Shown: positions 11,685-20,405, numbered from the stretch's first letter. The stretch: 64,000 nucleotides of DNA from Janthinobacterium sp. FW305-129 (GCF_020858115.1 NZ_JACYMM010000002.1:310001-374000); one strand, 5' to 3'. Notes: generated by a model not told the origin, from the letters alone. Numbers and translations are program-made.

Positions 11685-12557
11685 TTACGAGTAGTCGGCG
11701 TCCAGCTCGGAACCGGCGTAATTCTCCAGGTCCTCGAACAGGCTCTTCATGCTGGCCCGCGTGAGGATTTTATGCACGACGGTGCAGCTGCGGCGGTAGG
11801 ACGCGATGCGGTCGAGCAGCACCGGGTGATGCTGCACGGGCACCTTGGCCACCAGGGCGGCCCAGCCTTCCTCGAAGTCGGGCTTGTTCTTGCGCACGGA
11901 ACGCACGAAACGCTCGAACTCCTTTTGACCCGTGCGCGCCACGATGCGCCCGCCGCCTTCGATGGCGAAGATGATGGCCAGGGCGATGACACCCTCGGCA
12001 TTCAGGTCGCTGTCGCTGACGGGGCCGTTGTCGTGGTGGCGGCGCAGCCAGCCGGCCAGGCGCACGACGGCTTGCACTTCCTTGCGCTGTTGCAACTGCA
12101 GCGCATACTTTTCATAACCGGCCCAGTTCTGGTTCGGGTCGGCCTGGCAAATATCGATGAACAGCTCGCGCAGCCGGCGCGCAAGGTAGACGGGGTCCTG
12201 GTCGTATTCGCCGACGAGGGCGTCTTCCGGCAGCTGCGACAGCTCCTTGATCAGGCGGAAACCCACCTGGAACGCGTGCTCGGCGCCGTGCTCGACGAGG
12301 AAGTCGAGCGCCGCCTGGTCGCCTTCGTGCGTGACGGCCTGTTCCAGGCCCAGCGACACGCCGCCCACCGTCAGGTACAGCGCCTTCTGGATGCCGTCGG
12401 CCGTGCGTTCATTCGTGAACTTCTCGGCCACCATGGCCGTGATGCCCGTCAATTCGTCGGCCAGGTTCAGCGCCGCATCCTCGCGCGGGTCGCCCGGCAA
12501 CAGCTTGATGGCGCGCACGAGGCGCGGAAGATTCTCTACAACAATTGCTGGCAGCAT
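11685..12557 (-). CDS. Uncharacterised helical protein, last gene of J-domain operon
   Basis: A 290-residue cytoplasmic protein with no signal or membrane segment. It looks all-helical throughout, with acidic patches and a tyrosine/aspartate-rich end (ELDADYS). I recognise no domain. It is the last of four closely spaced minus-strand genes (J-domain protein, 170-residue, 263-residue, then this), starting 19 bp after the preceding stop. The start at 12557 is the first ATG after the upstream gene, and the in-frame extension above it is the shadow of that gene. The operon suggests these proteins act with, or are clients of, an Hsp70/J-domain machine. Confidence 0.7.
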   Translation of the reverse strand: MLPAIVVENLPRLVRAIKLLPGDPREDAALNLADELTGITAMVAEKFTNERTADGIQKALYLTVGGVSLGLEQAVTHEGDQAALDFLVEHGAEHAFQVGFRLIKELSQLPEDALVGEYDQDPVYLARRLRELFIDICQADPNQNWAGYEKYALQLQQRKEVQAVVRLAGWLRRHHDNGPVSDSDLNAEGVIALAIIFAIEGGGRIVARTGQKEFERFVRSVRKNKPDFEEGWAALVAKVPVQHHPVLLDRIASYRRSCTVVHKILTRASMKSLFEDLENYAGSELDADYS

Positions 12558-12576
12558 TAGTAGTTCCCTGCTTTCA

Positions 12577-13368
12577 TTACGAGAAAATGCCCGTGCCCAG
12601 GCTGCGGCGCGTGCTGGAACGCGGTGCGCTGCGCGTGCTCGGCACTTGCTTGCGCAGGCGGTACAGCAATTCCTTGGTACTGCGCTGCAACATGGTCGGC
12701 TCTTCGTCCGGGTCGTCCGAGTATTCCGCGTCGGCCAGGTCGGCGCTGTGGCGGAAGTCGGGGAACAGTTCGAACAGCGAGCGGTCCCAGCCGTCTTCAT
12801 TGGCCTGCGCCAGCTCGATGGCCAGCGGCACGATGTCGTTGTCGGACGACGTCACGCCCGTCACGTACGGCCCCTTGATGACGATCTCGCCCGCCACTTC
12901 GAGGATTTCCTTCGGCGCCATCGAGAACAAAATGGCGAACGCCGTGGCGCCCCAGTCGGTGGCGGACGCTTCGAGCAGCAGCTCGCGGCGGCGCTCGGCG
13001 TCGTCGGTGGAAAACACCACGCCGTGGATGTGCGCGAACAGCGCTTCGGCGATGCGTTCCGGATCGTCCTCGATCTGGTCGTCGCTCCAGGTGGCGGCGA
13101 TGAAGGCCAGACTGTCGGCCCAGGCCTTCGGCGGCACCAGCAGGGTGGCCAGCGACATCTTGCCGCCGTCGAAGCCGGCCAGGTGCAGGGCCGTCACCTG
13201 CGGCGGGATGGAATTGAGCACTTCCACCACGGCAAGATCGCCGTACTGGTCGGCCGCGTCCGCAAACGCCTGCTCGGCGTGCCCCAGCGAACCGGACAGC
13301 ACCAATTCCGTGACTTGCTTCGTCAGCGCGGGAAGGTTGCTTTTTTGTTCATCCTTGTTATCGGCCAT
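12577..13368 (-). CDS. Uncharacterised protein of J-domain operon
   Basis: A 263-residue soluble protein, acidic in the middle and strongly basic and Ser/Arg-rich over its last 30 residues. No domain is recognised. The start at 13368 (MADNKDEQ) is chosen because GGAG lies at suitable distance; two further in-frame ATGs at 13374 and 13380 are possible. It overlaps the end of the preceding gene by 11 bp, so the two are translationally coupled. The opposite charge of this C-terminus and the acidic tail of its neighbour hints that they may bind each other; that is inference. Confidence 0.7.
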   Translation of the reverse strand: MADNKDEQKSNLPALTKQVTELVLSGSLGHAEQAFADAADQYGDLAVVEVLNSIPPQVTALHLAGFDGGKMSLATLLVPPKAWADSLAFIAATWSDDQIEDDPERIAEALFAHIHGVVFSTDDAERRRELLLEASATDWGATAFAILFSMAPKEILEVAGEIVIKGPYVTGVTSSDNDIVPLAIELAQANEDGWDRSLFELFPDFRHSADLADAEYSDDPDEEPTMLQRSTKELLYRLRKQVPSTRSAPRSSTRRSLGTGIFS

Positions 13369-13870
13369 GGTCATCTCCATCCTGGTCAAACATCTGGGCG
13401 AAATCGTCGGTGGCTTCATCTTCGTCGTGCTCGTCGTCGCCGTCGTCATTGGCGGCCAGCTGGTCGAGCGACTGGTCGTCGTCGTCCCACAGGCGCGGAT
13501 TCTTGTGCAGGAAGGCCGTGATGATGGCCTGTCGCGCCAGGTCGGGGAAGCTCTCTTCGATGGCGGCGTACATCTTCGCCGCTTCCGGCGCGGCGCAGGC
13601 AGCCATCGAGAACACGCGGGACGGGTCGCCGAACTCGTAGTCTTCGCTTTCGGCCAGCAAGCCTTTCGGATCGCTGAAGGTGATGTGGTCGACCAGCGCG
13701 AAGGCCAGCATGTTCACGTCTTCGATGCCGCCGCCGCTGGCGTACTCGCTCACCAGCGCGTCGACCATGCTTTTGTAGTTCTTGCGGTTCGGCGGGTCGC
13801 CGAGGATGCCGTCGATCTGGCCTTCCAGCTCGCGCGACTGGTACGCGAATTCAGGGTGTACTCTTCTCAT
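13358..13870 (-). CDS. Uncharacterised protein with highly acidic C-terminal tail
   Basis: A 170-residue protein with a folded-looking region (1-125) followed by a tail of about 45 residues made mostly of Asp and Glu (for example DDGDDEHDEDEATDD). Such tails occur in chaperone and DNA-mimic proteins, but no family is recognised. It begins 96 bp after the J-domain gene and overlaps the following gene by 11 bp. The combination of J-domain, acidic-tail and basic-tail proteins in one operon is the notable point. Confidence 0.7.
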   Translation of the reverse strand: MRRVHPEFAYQSRELEGQIDGILGDPPNRKNYKSMVDALVSEYASGGGIEDVNMLAFALVDHITFSDPKGLLAESEDYEFGDPSRVFSMAACAAPEAAKMYAAIEESFPDLARQAIITAFLHKNPRLWDDDDQSLDQLAANDDGDDEHDEDEATDDFAQMFDQDGDDHGR

Positions 13871-13966
13871 GCTGTGCTTTCCAATGTGATGCGCGGCGCT
13901 GATAAAAGCGCCGTTGTTGTTGTTTTAAATATCATTCAAGCCGCCCGATGGCGGCTGCCGGCAGAC

Positions 13967-14260
13967 TCAGTCTGCTGGAAGGTTGGTGCCGTGGAGGCGG
14001 AACACGCCGCACCACAGGGCATAGGCTTCCGCTTCCGGATCGATGATGATGCGGTGGTTCACGCTCTGGTCGTATTCGGCGCGCTTGGCCGGGTCGGCCA
14101 GGATTTCATACGCCTTGGTGACGCTCTTGAAGCGCGCCTCGGCGCCGGGGGCCTGGTTGCGGTCGGGGTGGAAGCGCATGGCCAGCGAACGGTAGACTTT
14201 CTTGATTTCATCGTCGCTGGCATTGGGTGCGACACCGAGGACGTTATACAAATTTTCCAT
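13967..14260 (-). CDS. Short J-domain protein (Hsp40-type co-chaperone)
   Basis: A 97-residue protein made of a J-domain (about 3-67) plus a 30-residue tail. The HPD motif that stimulates Hsp70 ATPase is intact at 31-33 (RFHPDRN), preceded by the usual [11 protein letters not shown] helix and followed by [15 protein letters not shown]. It lacks the zinc-finger and substrate-binding parts of DnaJ, so it is a class C co-chaperone that targets DnaK to a specific job. The start at 14260 (MENLYNVLG) is the typical J-domain opening; an ATG at 14278 would add six residues. It is the first gene of a four-gene operon with three uncharacterised proteins. Confidence 0.87.
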   Translation of the reverse strand: MENLYNVLGVAPNASDDEIKKVYRSLAMRFHPDRNQAPGAEARFKSVTKAYEILADPAKRAEYDQSVNHRIIIDPEAEAYALWCGVFRLHGTNLPAD

Positions 14261-14422
14261 AAATGGCTCCGGGGTCACGTTTTGTTTGCTAATTAAAGGC
14301 GAATTATCCTATAGAACGGCGCCGGCGTCGCTTGCATGCTGGGAAATGGGGGCAAATACGTGCTTATAAAGCGCTTGCGGTACGGTAAAATGCTTTTTAC
14401 TGTCACTCTTCCGCATTGATCA

Positions 14423-16189
14423 ATGAGCAACGATAAACCGAATACCGCCGCGCCAGCGCTGGCGCCCAATTTCTTGCGTAACATCATCGAAGCCGACCTG
14501 GCTGCCGGCACCCACGTGCGTCCCGGCCTGCCCCAGGTGATCACGCGTTTCCCGCCGGAGCCGAACGGTTACCTGCACGTGGGCCACGCCAAGTCGATCT
14601 GCGTCAACTTCGGCCTGGCGCGCGATTACGCCGGCCAGTGCAACCTGCGCTTCGACGACACCAATCCGGCGAAGGAAGAGCAGGAATACGTCGACACCAT
14701 CATGGACAGCGTGAAATGGCTGGGCTTTGACTGGGAACCGAAGACTGCCGATGGCCACAGCCACCTGCACTACGCGAGCGACTATTTCGACCAGCTGTAC
14801 GCGATGGCCGAATACCTGATCACGGCCGGCTTTGCCTACGTGGACAGCCAGAGCGCCGAAGACATGGCCGCCAACCGGGGCAATTTCGGCCAGGCCGGCA
14901 AGAATTCGCCGTTCCGCGACCGTCCGCGCGACGAATCGCTGGCCCTGTTCCGCGCCATGAAGGCGGGCCAGTTCAAGGATGGCGAACACATCCTGCGCGC
15001 GAAGATGAGCGAAGATGCCATGAGTTCGCCGAACATGAACTTGCGCGACCCGGCCATCTACCGCATCCGCCACGCGCACCACCACCGCACGGGCGACGCC
15101 TGGTGCATCTATCCGATGTACGACTACACGCATCCGATCTCGGACGCGCTGGAAAACATCACGCATTCGATCTGTACGCTGGAATTCCAGGATCACCGCC
15201 CATTCTACGACTGGCTGCTGGAAACCCTGGCCGCCGGCGGCTTCTTCCAGCAACCGGTGCCGCACCAGTTCGAGTTCTCGCGCCTGAACCTGACGTACAT
15301 CGTCACCAGCAAGCGCAAGCTGCGCCAGCTGGTGGAAGAACACATCGTCGACGGCTGGGACGACCCGCGCATGCCGACCCTGGTGGGCATGCGCCGCCGC
15401 GGCTACACGCCGGAAGCGATTCAACTGATGTGCGAACGCACGGGCGTGACGAAATCGGACGGCTGGATCGACTACAGCGTGCTCGAAGGCTGCTTGCGCG
15501 AAGACCTCGATCCGAAGGCGCCGCGCACGGTGGCCGTGCTGCGCCCCTTGAAATTGATCATCGACAATTTCCCGGAAAACGAGAGCGTGGAATGCACGGC
15601 GCCCGTGCACCCGCACTTCCCGGAGCGGGGCTTGCGCACCTTCCCCATCTCGCGCGAGCTGTGGATCGAGGAAGACGACTTCATGGAAGTGCCGAACAAG
15701 GGCTATTTCCGCCTGTATCCGCCGATCGACGACAAGCCGGGCAGCAAGGTTCGCCTGCGCTACGGCTACGTGATCGAGTGCACGGGCTTTGACAAGGATG
15801 AAAACGGTAAAGTCATCGCCGTGCATTGCACATACTTCCCGGACAGCAAGTCGGGCACGGAAGGCAGCGCCAACTACAAGGTCAAGGGCAATATGCACTG
15901 GATCAGCGCGCCGACGGCGATTGCCGCCGAAGTACGCCTGTACGACCGCCTGTTTACGGACCCGCAGCCGGACGCCGGCGGCAAGGACTTCAAGCTGGCC
16001 CTGAACCCGCTGGCCAAGGAAGTGGTGCAGGCGTGGCTGGAACCGGGCGCGGAACTGGCCCAGCCGGAACAGCGCTTCCAGTTCGAGCGCCACGGCTACT
16101 TCGCGGCCGACCGCGTCGACAGCCAGCCGGGCAAGCCCGTCTTCAACCGCATCGTCACCCTGAAAGACAGCTGGCAGCCCGCAAAATAA
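14423..16189 (+). CDS. glnS: Glutamine--tRNA ligase
   Basis: A 588-residue class I synthetase that charges tRNA-Gln in the cytoplasm. The HIGH motif appears as HVGHA in PPEPNGYLHVGHAKS, and the KMSKS-equivalent as TSKRK in the VTSKRKLRQ segment. The C-terminal anticodon-binding barrels are complete. Length is slightly above the E. coli enzyme. It is divergent from the J-domain operon and followed by a strong terminator. The long open frame on the opposite strand is a shadow. Confidence 0.97.
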   Translation: MSNDKPNTAAPALAPNFLRNIIEADLAAGTHVRPGLPQVITRFPPEPNGYLHVGHAKSICVNFGLARDYAGQCNLRFDDTNPAKEEQEYVDTIMDSVKWLGFDWEPKTADGHSHLHYASDYFDQLYAMAEYLITAGFAYVDSQSAEDMAANRGNFGQAGKNSPFRDRPRDESLALFRAMKAGQFKDGEHILRAKMSEDAMSSPNMNLRDPAIYRIRHAHHHRTGDAWCIYPMYDYTHPISDALENITHSICTLEFQDHRPFYDWLLETLAAGGFFQQPVPHQFEFSRLNLTYIVTSKRKLRQLVEEHIVDGWDDPRMPTLVGMRRRGYTPEAIQLMCERTGVTKSDGWIDYSVLEGCLREDLDPKAPRTVAVLRPLKLIIDNFPENESVECTAPVHPHFPERGLRTFPISRELWIEEDDFMEVPNKGYFRLYPPIDDKPGSKVRLRYGYVIECTGFDKDENGKVIAVHCTYFPDSKSGTEGSANYKVKGNMHWISAPTAIAAEVRLYDRLFTDPQPDAGGKDFKLALNPLAKEVVQAWLEPGAELAQPEQRFQFERHGYFAADRVDSQPGKPVFNRIVTLKDSWQPAK

Positions 16190-16211
16190 GGCGCCGGACG
16201 CCCGCCCCCCA

Positions 16212-16238
16212 AAAAAACCGCTGCGGCGGTTTTTTTTC
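16212..16238 (+). terminator. Rho-independent terminator of glnS
   Basis: An A-rich lead, the stem AAACCGC/GCGGTTT with a TGCG loop, then a run of eight T residues, starting about 20 bp after the glnS stop. Confidence 0.9.
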
Positions 16239-16275
16239 GTTTTAGCAATATCTATCACCAGAGAAATATTGCCTG

Positions 16276-16305
16276 TTGACTATATTCACGATAGTTTTGT
16301 ATATT
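16276..16305 (+). promoter_or_regulatory. Candidate sigma-70 promoter for the CHASE kinase gene
   Basis: TTGACT at 16276-16281 and TATATT at 16300-16305 are separated by 18 bp, about 90 bp upstream of the kinase start in otherwise AT-rich DNA. Both hexamers are close to consensus. Confidence 0.6.
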
Positions 16306-16396
16306 AGGCAGCTATTGAGCAATTTGCAATGTCGATGGTGCTTGTACAACGCAGCCTGGCCACCGCCACCGAGGCGGCACCCGATTCCTCCTCTTG

Positions 16397-18256
16397 ATGC
16401 GGATGGCGATGTCCTCTACTGCTGGTGAACAACAGTTATCGCTGGAAAAAAGGCCGCAGTGGCTGATTGGCTTCGTGCTGTCCTTGATGGTCGGCCTGCT
16501 GTTCTACATCGCCGCCTCGCTGTCGATCGAAAACGATGCCAGCGAGCTATTCAACAATCTGGCGCGCAATACCCAGAAAAACATCGAATCGCGCGGCAAG
16601 TCATATGCCAATTTGCTGCGCGGAACGGTCAGCCTGTTCCACGCCAATGAACACGTGAGCCGCGAGCAATTCCACCGCTACGTGGCAAACCTCGCCTTGC
16701 ATCAGAACTACCCGGGCGTGATGAATCTCAATTACAGCCGGGAACTCGACGATTCGCAGCGCGCCACCTTCGAAACGGCCATGCAGCGCGACTATCCGCC
16801 CGGGCGCGACGGCTATCCGGCGTTTGCCATCCATCCGCCCGGCCCGCGCCCCCATTATTCCGCGCTGGTCTACATCGAGCCGATTGCCAGCGCTGCGGAA
16901 AAGTATGGCTATGACATCGCGGCGCGGCCCATGATCGCCGAAGCGCTGGAACAGTCGCGCGATACCGGGCAGATCTGCAATTCCGGCGTGCCCGTGCCGA
17001 TGGACGGCCGGCCGCAGCTGACGGGCATGGCCATGCGCCTGCCCGTGTACCGCTTCGGCATGCCGACCGATACGCTGGAGCAAAGGCGCGCGGCCTACCA
17101 GGGTTCCGTCGGCATCGGCTACGACCTGGTGGCGATGATGCGCAGCGCGCTGGCCGACATGCCGGTACGCAATGTCCGCCTGACCCTGTTCGATATCGGC
17201 CAGCAGGCGCTTGAACAGCCGGACTTGCCGCACGATATGCGCCCCATCTTCGACAGCACGGCGGCGGGCATGCATGCGCCATGGTGGCAGCCCGGCAACT
17301 CGGGCCGCTACCTGAGCAGCACGATGCTGATCGAACACAATGGCCGCGTGTGGCAAGCGCTGTTCAGCGTGCGCAAGAGCGACCTGTATACCCGCTTCGA
17401 TGCCTTCCTGCCGTGGCTGGCCCTGATGACCGGTTTTGCCAGCACCATGCTGCTGTACATGCTGTTTCACACCCTGGCGTCGTCGCGCCGGCGCGCCATC
17501 CAGATGGCGACGGGCATGACGGAGGAATTGCGCGCCAGCCAGATTCGCCTGCAGCTGTCGCACCAGAAACTGCGCCGCCTGGCGGCCCACGCCGACCAGA
17601 TCAAGGAAGAAGAGCGCAAGCGCATCGCGCGCGAGATCCACGACGACCTGGGACAGAACCTGCTGGTGCTGCGCATCGATGCCGACATGCTGGCCTCGCG
17701 CACGCAACGCCGCCATCCGCGCCTGAACGCCCGCGCCCGCTCAACCCTGGAGCAGATCGACGCAACGATTAAAAGCGTGCGGCAGATCATCAACGACTTG
17801 CGTCCCACCGTGCTGGACCTGGGCGTGAATGCGGCCGTCGAATGGCAGGTGGCGCAATTTCGCCAGCGCACGGGCATCGCCTGCGAAATGAGCGAAAGCC
17901 ATGACGATATCTATTTGAGCGACCAGTGCGCCACGGCCCTGTTCCGCATCCTGCAAGAGTCGCTCAGCAATATTTCCCAGCATGCCAATGCCAGCCGCGT
18001 GCAAGTCAAGCTGGAAAAGTGCCGCGACACCGTATCGATGAGCGTCAGCGACAACGGCGTGGGCGCGGCCATCGACGGACGCAACAAGCAGGGCTCATTT
18101 GGCCTGGTCGGCATCGAAGAGCGCATCAAGTTGCTGGGCGGCACTTTCTACATCGAAAGCAGCCCCGGCGCCGGCATGAGCGTGCATGTCAGCGTGCCGC
18201 TGGGCGCCGACGCCACCGCGTTTCCCTACCAGGAAGACAGCCGGGCCAGCGCCTGA
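16397..18256 (+). CDS. CHASE-domain sensor histidine kinase (NarX/UhpB-type kinase core)
   Basis: A 619-residue membrane sensor. One helix at about 25-45, a large periplasmic CHASE domain (about 70-310; YPGVMNLNYSRE and YPPGRDGYPAF are typical CHASE segments), a second helix near 340-360, a coiled linker, then a HisKA_3 dimerisation domain with the histidine in REIHDDLGQNLL and an HATPase domain. CHASE domains sense small extracellular ligands. HisKA_3 kinases normally pair with LuxR-type regulators, but none is adjacent, so this is an orphan. Three in-frame ATGs (16397, 16403, 16409) lack a clear ribosome site, so the exact start is uncertain. Confidence 0.87.
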   Translation: MRMAMSSTAGEQQLSLEKRPQWLIGFVLSLMVGLLFYIAASLSIENDASELFNNLARNTQKNIESRGKSYANLLRGTVSLFHANEHVSREQFHRYVANLALHQNYPGVMNLNYSRELDDSQRATFETAMQRDYPPGRDGYPAFAIHPPGPRPHYSALVYIEPIASAAEKYGYDIAARPMIAEALEQSRDTGQICNSGVPVPMDGRPQLTGMAMRLPVYRFGMPTDTLEQRRAAYQGSVGIGYDLVAMMRSALADMPVRNVRLTLFDIGQQALEQPDLPHDMRPIFDSTAAGMHAPWWQPGNSGRYLSSTMLIEHNGRVWQALFSVRKSDLYTRFDAFLPWLALMTGFASTMLLYMLFHTLASSRRRAIQMATGMTEELRASQIRLQLSHQKLRRLAAHADQIKEEERKRIAREIHDDLGQNLLVLRIDADMLASRTQRRHPRLNARARSTLEQIDATIKSVRQIINDLRPTVLDLGVNAAVEWQVAQFRQRTGIACEMSESHDDIYLSDQCATALFRILQESLSNISQHANASRVQVKLEKCRDTVSMSVSDNGVGAAIDGRNKQGSFGLVGIEERIKLLGGTFYIESSPGAGMSVHVSVPLGADATAFPYQEDSRASA

Positions 18257-18437
18257 CAGCCACGTCCCGCTTGAAACAAGCTCAGCTTGCGTATTTTGTA
18301 ATTAGATGCAATATTGATGTAGAACAACTCAGCGCCTGCCCGCCATGGGTCAGGCATTCCTCGACGACTTGCCAGGAGTACACACCCACCTTTGTTTCAC
18401 TGTATTTCCCACAACACTCTTTACCACAAGGACATTC

Positions 18438-19124
18438 ATGGATACGAACGACAGTTTCAAGACAATTGCCGATTTGAATTTGGACGCGATCAAGGTCAAG
18501 CTGATGCACCGGGAGTCAGGCGAAGGATGGAGCCTGGAGAAGGCGAATGCGGTGGAATTCGAATACCGGCGTTTCCTGATCCTGATGAAACAGTTTCCGG
18601 AAGAAGAAACGGCGCCGCTGATGGACGTCGATACTTTCTGGCACTACCACATCCTCGACACCCTGAAATATGCAGAGGATTGCGAACAGGTGTTCGGCTA
18701 CTTCCTGCATCACTTTCCGTACATCGGCCTGCGCGGCGAAGACGACGAAGCGGCGCACCAGCGCGTGGGCGAGCGCATGAAACAGCTGTATGAGCAAACA
18801 TTCGGGGAAGATTATATCCGCGCAGAAACGGCGTATTCGGGGCGCGCCGTACAGGCGGCGTATTCGGGACGGGCCGTGCAAGCCGCGTATTCAGGGCGTG
18901 CGGTACAGGCGACCGCATACTCGGGCCGGGCCGGGCAGACGGCGTTTTCCGGTGCGGCGGTGCAGGCGACGGCATATTCGGGCCGCGCGACGGGCGCTGC
19001 CAGCACGGCATTTTCCGGCGCGCCCGCCACCTTGGCAGCAGCGGTGCTCAAGTCGTCTTCGACCAGCCTGGAAATGGGGCGTTTCTATGTCGATCGTCCG
19101 GTGTTGAACCGCGACCCGCAATAG
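18438..19124 (+). CDS. GRDP-like domain protein with C-terminal AYSGRAVQ tandem repeats
   Basis: A 228-residue protein in two parts. Residues 1-128 match the bacterial form of the glycine-rich-domain-protein-like family: D65..W68-H-x-H71 followed by LDT, then D81-C82, FGYFLHH and PYIGLRGEDD. Residues 131-200 are seven imperfect units of A-Y/F-S-G-R/A-A (starting at 132, 141, 150, 160, 169, 179 and 191), and a conserved-looking end (MGRFYVDRPVLNRD) closes the chain. There is no signal peptide. An AAGGA ribosome site precedes the ATG at 18438. In relatives I recall, similar tails are rich in Gly/Cys, so the domain may serve a variable repetitive tail; that is from memory. Function is unknown. 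Confidence 0.75.
   Translation: MDTNDSFKTIADLNLDAIKVKLMHRESGEGWSLEKANAVEFEYRRFLILMKQFPEEETAPLMDVDTFWHYHILDTLKYAEDCEQVFGYFLHHFPYIGLRGEDDEAAHQRVGERMKQLYEQTFGEDYIRAETAYSGRAVQAAYSGRAVQAAYSGRAVQATAYSGRAGQTAFSGAAVQATAYSGRATGAASTAFSGAPATLAAAVLKSSSTSLEMGRFYVDRPVLNRDPQ
18828..19037 (+). repeat. In-frame tandem repeats coding for AYSGRAVQ-type units
   Basis: Seven imperfect repeats of about 27-36 bp inside the GRDP-like gene. The first three units are nearly identical in protein but differ at third codon positions, which means the protein sequence is being kept and the array is not a fresh DNA duplication. Confidence 0.85.
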
Positions 19125-19211
19125 CAAAACGGAAAACAGATGTGGCTGCCGCACGCGGCAAGCCTGACTTACCCAGACGGCACCTCTCAGTTTGCCGTCT
19201 GTCAGGCGCTC

Positions 19212-19451
19212 TTAGGCAGCCATCAACTCGCGCAGTTCACGAATGCTGAAATCGCTGATTTCATGCATGCGGATGAGGATCGTGGCGCCGATCGGCAAGG
19301 TGTTGTGACGAATCTTGCTGATGACAGGCGGCGCCACTTCCAGGGCTCGCGACAGGGCGGCATCGTTTTTCAGTTGCAGCTTGTCGATGATCGCATCAAG
19401 GACGCGATTCGGGTTGTAGGTAGGCAAAGAGGTAATTTGTTTGAGAGACAT
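19212..19451 (-). CDS. Small helix-turn-helix protein (Cro-like)
   Basis: A 79-residue protein with a central helix-turn-helix (LSRALEVAPPVISKIRHNT, about 32-52) of the lambda-repressor type and short N- and C-terminal extensions. It is close to the small HTH proteins found as stand-alone regulators in Oxalobacteraceae. No partner toxin or phage genes lie next to it. A long AT-rich region upstream (19452-19693) contains an inverted repeat that might be its operator. Confidence 0.8.
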   Translation of the reverse strand: MSLKQITSLPTYNPNRVLDAIIDKLQLKNDAALSRALEVAPPVISKIRHNTLPIGATILIRMHEISDFSIRELRELMAA

Positions 19452-19548
19452 GGTCGAAAATCCGTACTTGTTGTATTAAGGCAAAAAGAAACAGAATGTC
19501 TCTTCTGCAATAATTCAGGGTAAACACACTAAAAAGCGCCATCACTTA

Positions 19549-19566
19549 TGCGGCTTTTCTGCCGCA
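19549..19566. promoter_or_regulatory. Inverted repeat upstream of the small HTH gene
   Basis: TGCGGC, six bases, GCCGCA, in an AT-rich upstream region about 100 bp before the HTH start. It could be an operator or a 5' UTR hairpin; sequence alone does not decide. Confidence 0.4.
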
Positions 19567-19693
19567 AACAATATAATACACGCTATTGTTGATTTTTGCG
19601 TAACTTAAAGCAAAATTGTGATAATTGAAGAGAATTGACGCACTTGGAATGTGCTAGAGGATAACTCAAATCGGGGAAGTTTGCTGCAAGTCA

Positions 19694-19963
19694 TCAATTT
19701 TTACAATGAGGAACACCGCTGCGCATCAGCCAGGCAATCGCCATGAGCGTGCCCAGGCGTGCCATTTCCGCAGATAAATGCCAACCCTGCACGGCCACGC
19801 CTGCCGGGGTGGCAAGCAGGCAAGTACCCGGCAAGACATCCACGCGGCACCAGGCCAGCTGGCGGCGAATTTCATCGGGCGGCGGCGGCGGCTGCCGCGC
19901 ATGTTCGCGCCGGCGCATATAGGCGCGCACCTGTTCCTTGCTGGGGTGATTCGTAACTCGCAT
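19694..19963 (-). CDS. Small conserved protein of unknown function
   Basis: An 89-residue protein. A basic N-terminal helix (PSKEQVRAYMRRREH), a run of five prolines at about residues 26-30, and a weakly hydrophobic C-terminus. AGGAG lies at proper distance before the ATG at 19963, which fixes the start against a longer spurious frame. No family is recognised; the clean ribosome site and codon use support a real gene. Confidence 0.65.
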   Translation of the reverse strand: MRVTNHPSKEQVRAYMRRREHARQPPPPPDEIRRQLAWCRVDVLPGTCLLATPAGVAVQGWHLSAEMARLGTLMAIAWLMRSGVPHCKN

Positions 19964-20144
19964 GACCCGCTCCTGCTGACGAAAAACAGCGTCGCGCTGC
20001 GTAGAGCCCGTCACAAATAGCCCAAACGCGTGACGACATTGCTCACCATATCGCCAGCGTGCCATGACACGTTTGCGCTGCATCAAACGGCAAGGCCACG
20101 GCGTTGCGCCGCAGCCCGTATTGCCCACGGCCTGGCGGCCGTCC

Positions 20145-20405
20145 TTATTTCTTTTGCTGGCGCACGCGCTGTTGCTGTTTTTCCTGCGTCTGCTGGCGGT
20201 TCTGCTTGCGCTCGAACAGGGTGACCGCATCTTTCTTGGCTTGCTCCAAGGTACGCATTTCTTCATGCGCATCGTGCGGGACAAAAAATTCGGCGTCCTG
20301 CGCCGCCACGACCAGCTTGATGGCGGCGTCGTCGTCGAGGTCGTACAGTTCCGTGAGGACGGTGGTGACCTCGTCCAGGTATTCTTCGTAAGTGAGGGTG
20401 CTCAT
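20145..20405 (-). CDS. Small acidic/basic protein of unknown function
   Basis: An 86-residue protein: an acidic helical N-terminal two thirds (YEEYLDEVTTVLTELYDLDDDAA) and a Gln/Lys/Arg-rich tail that is probably a coiled coil. The start at 20405 (MSTLTYEE) is preferred to the ATG at 20432 because the extra nine residues look unlike the rest. No family is recognised. Confidence 0.6.
   Translation of the reverse strand: MSTLTYEEYLDEVTTVLTELYDLDDDAAIKLVVAAQDAEFFVPHDAHEEMRTLEQAKKDAVTLFERKQNRQQTQEKQQQRVRQQKK

Noticed and set aside
14420-16258. 612-codon minus-strand frame opposite glnS
   Set aside because: Antisense shadow; glnS motifs on the plus strand are intact and the composition of the frame is unnatural.
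18828-19037. Tandem repeat considered as a CRISPR or minisatellite
   Set aside because: No constant repeat with variable spacers; unit length varies by whole codons and the protein sequence is kept, so it is a coding repeat.
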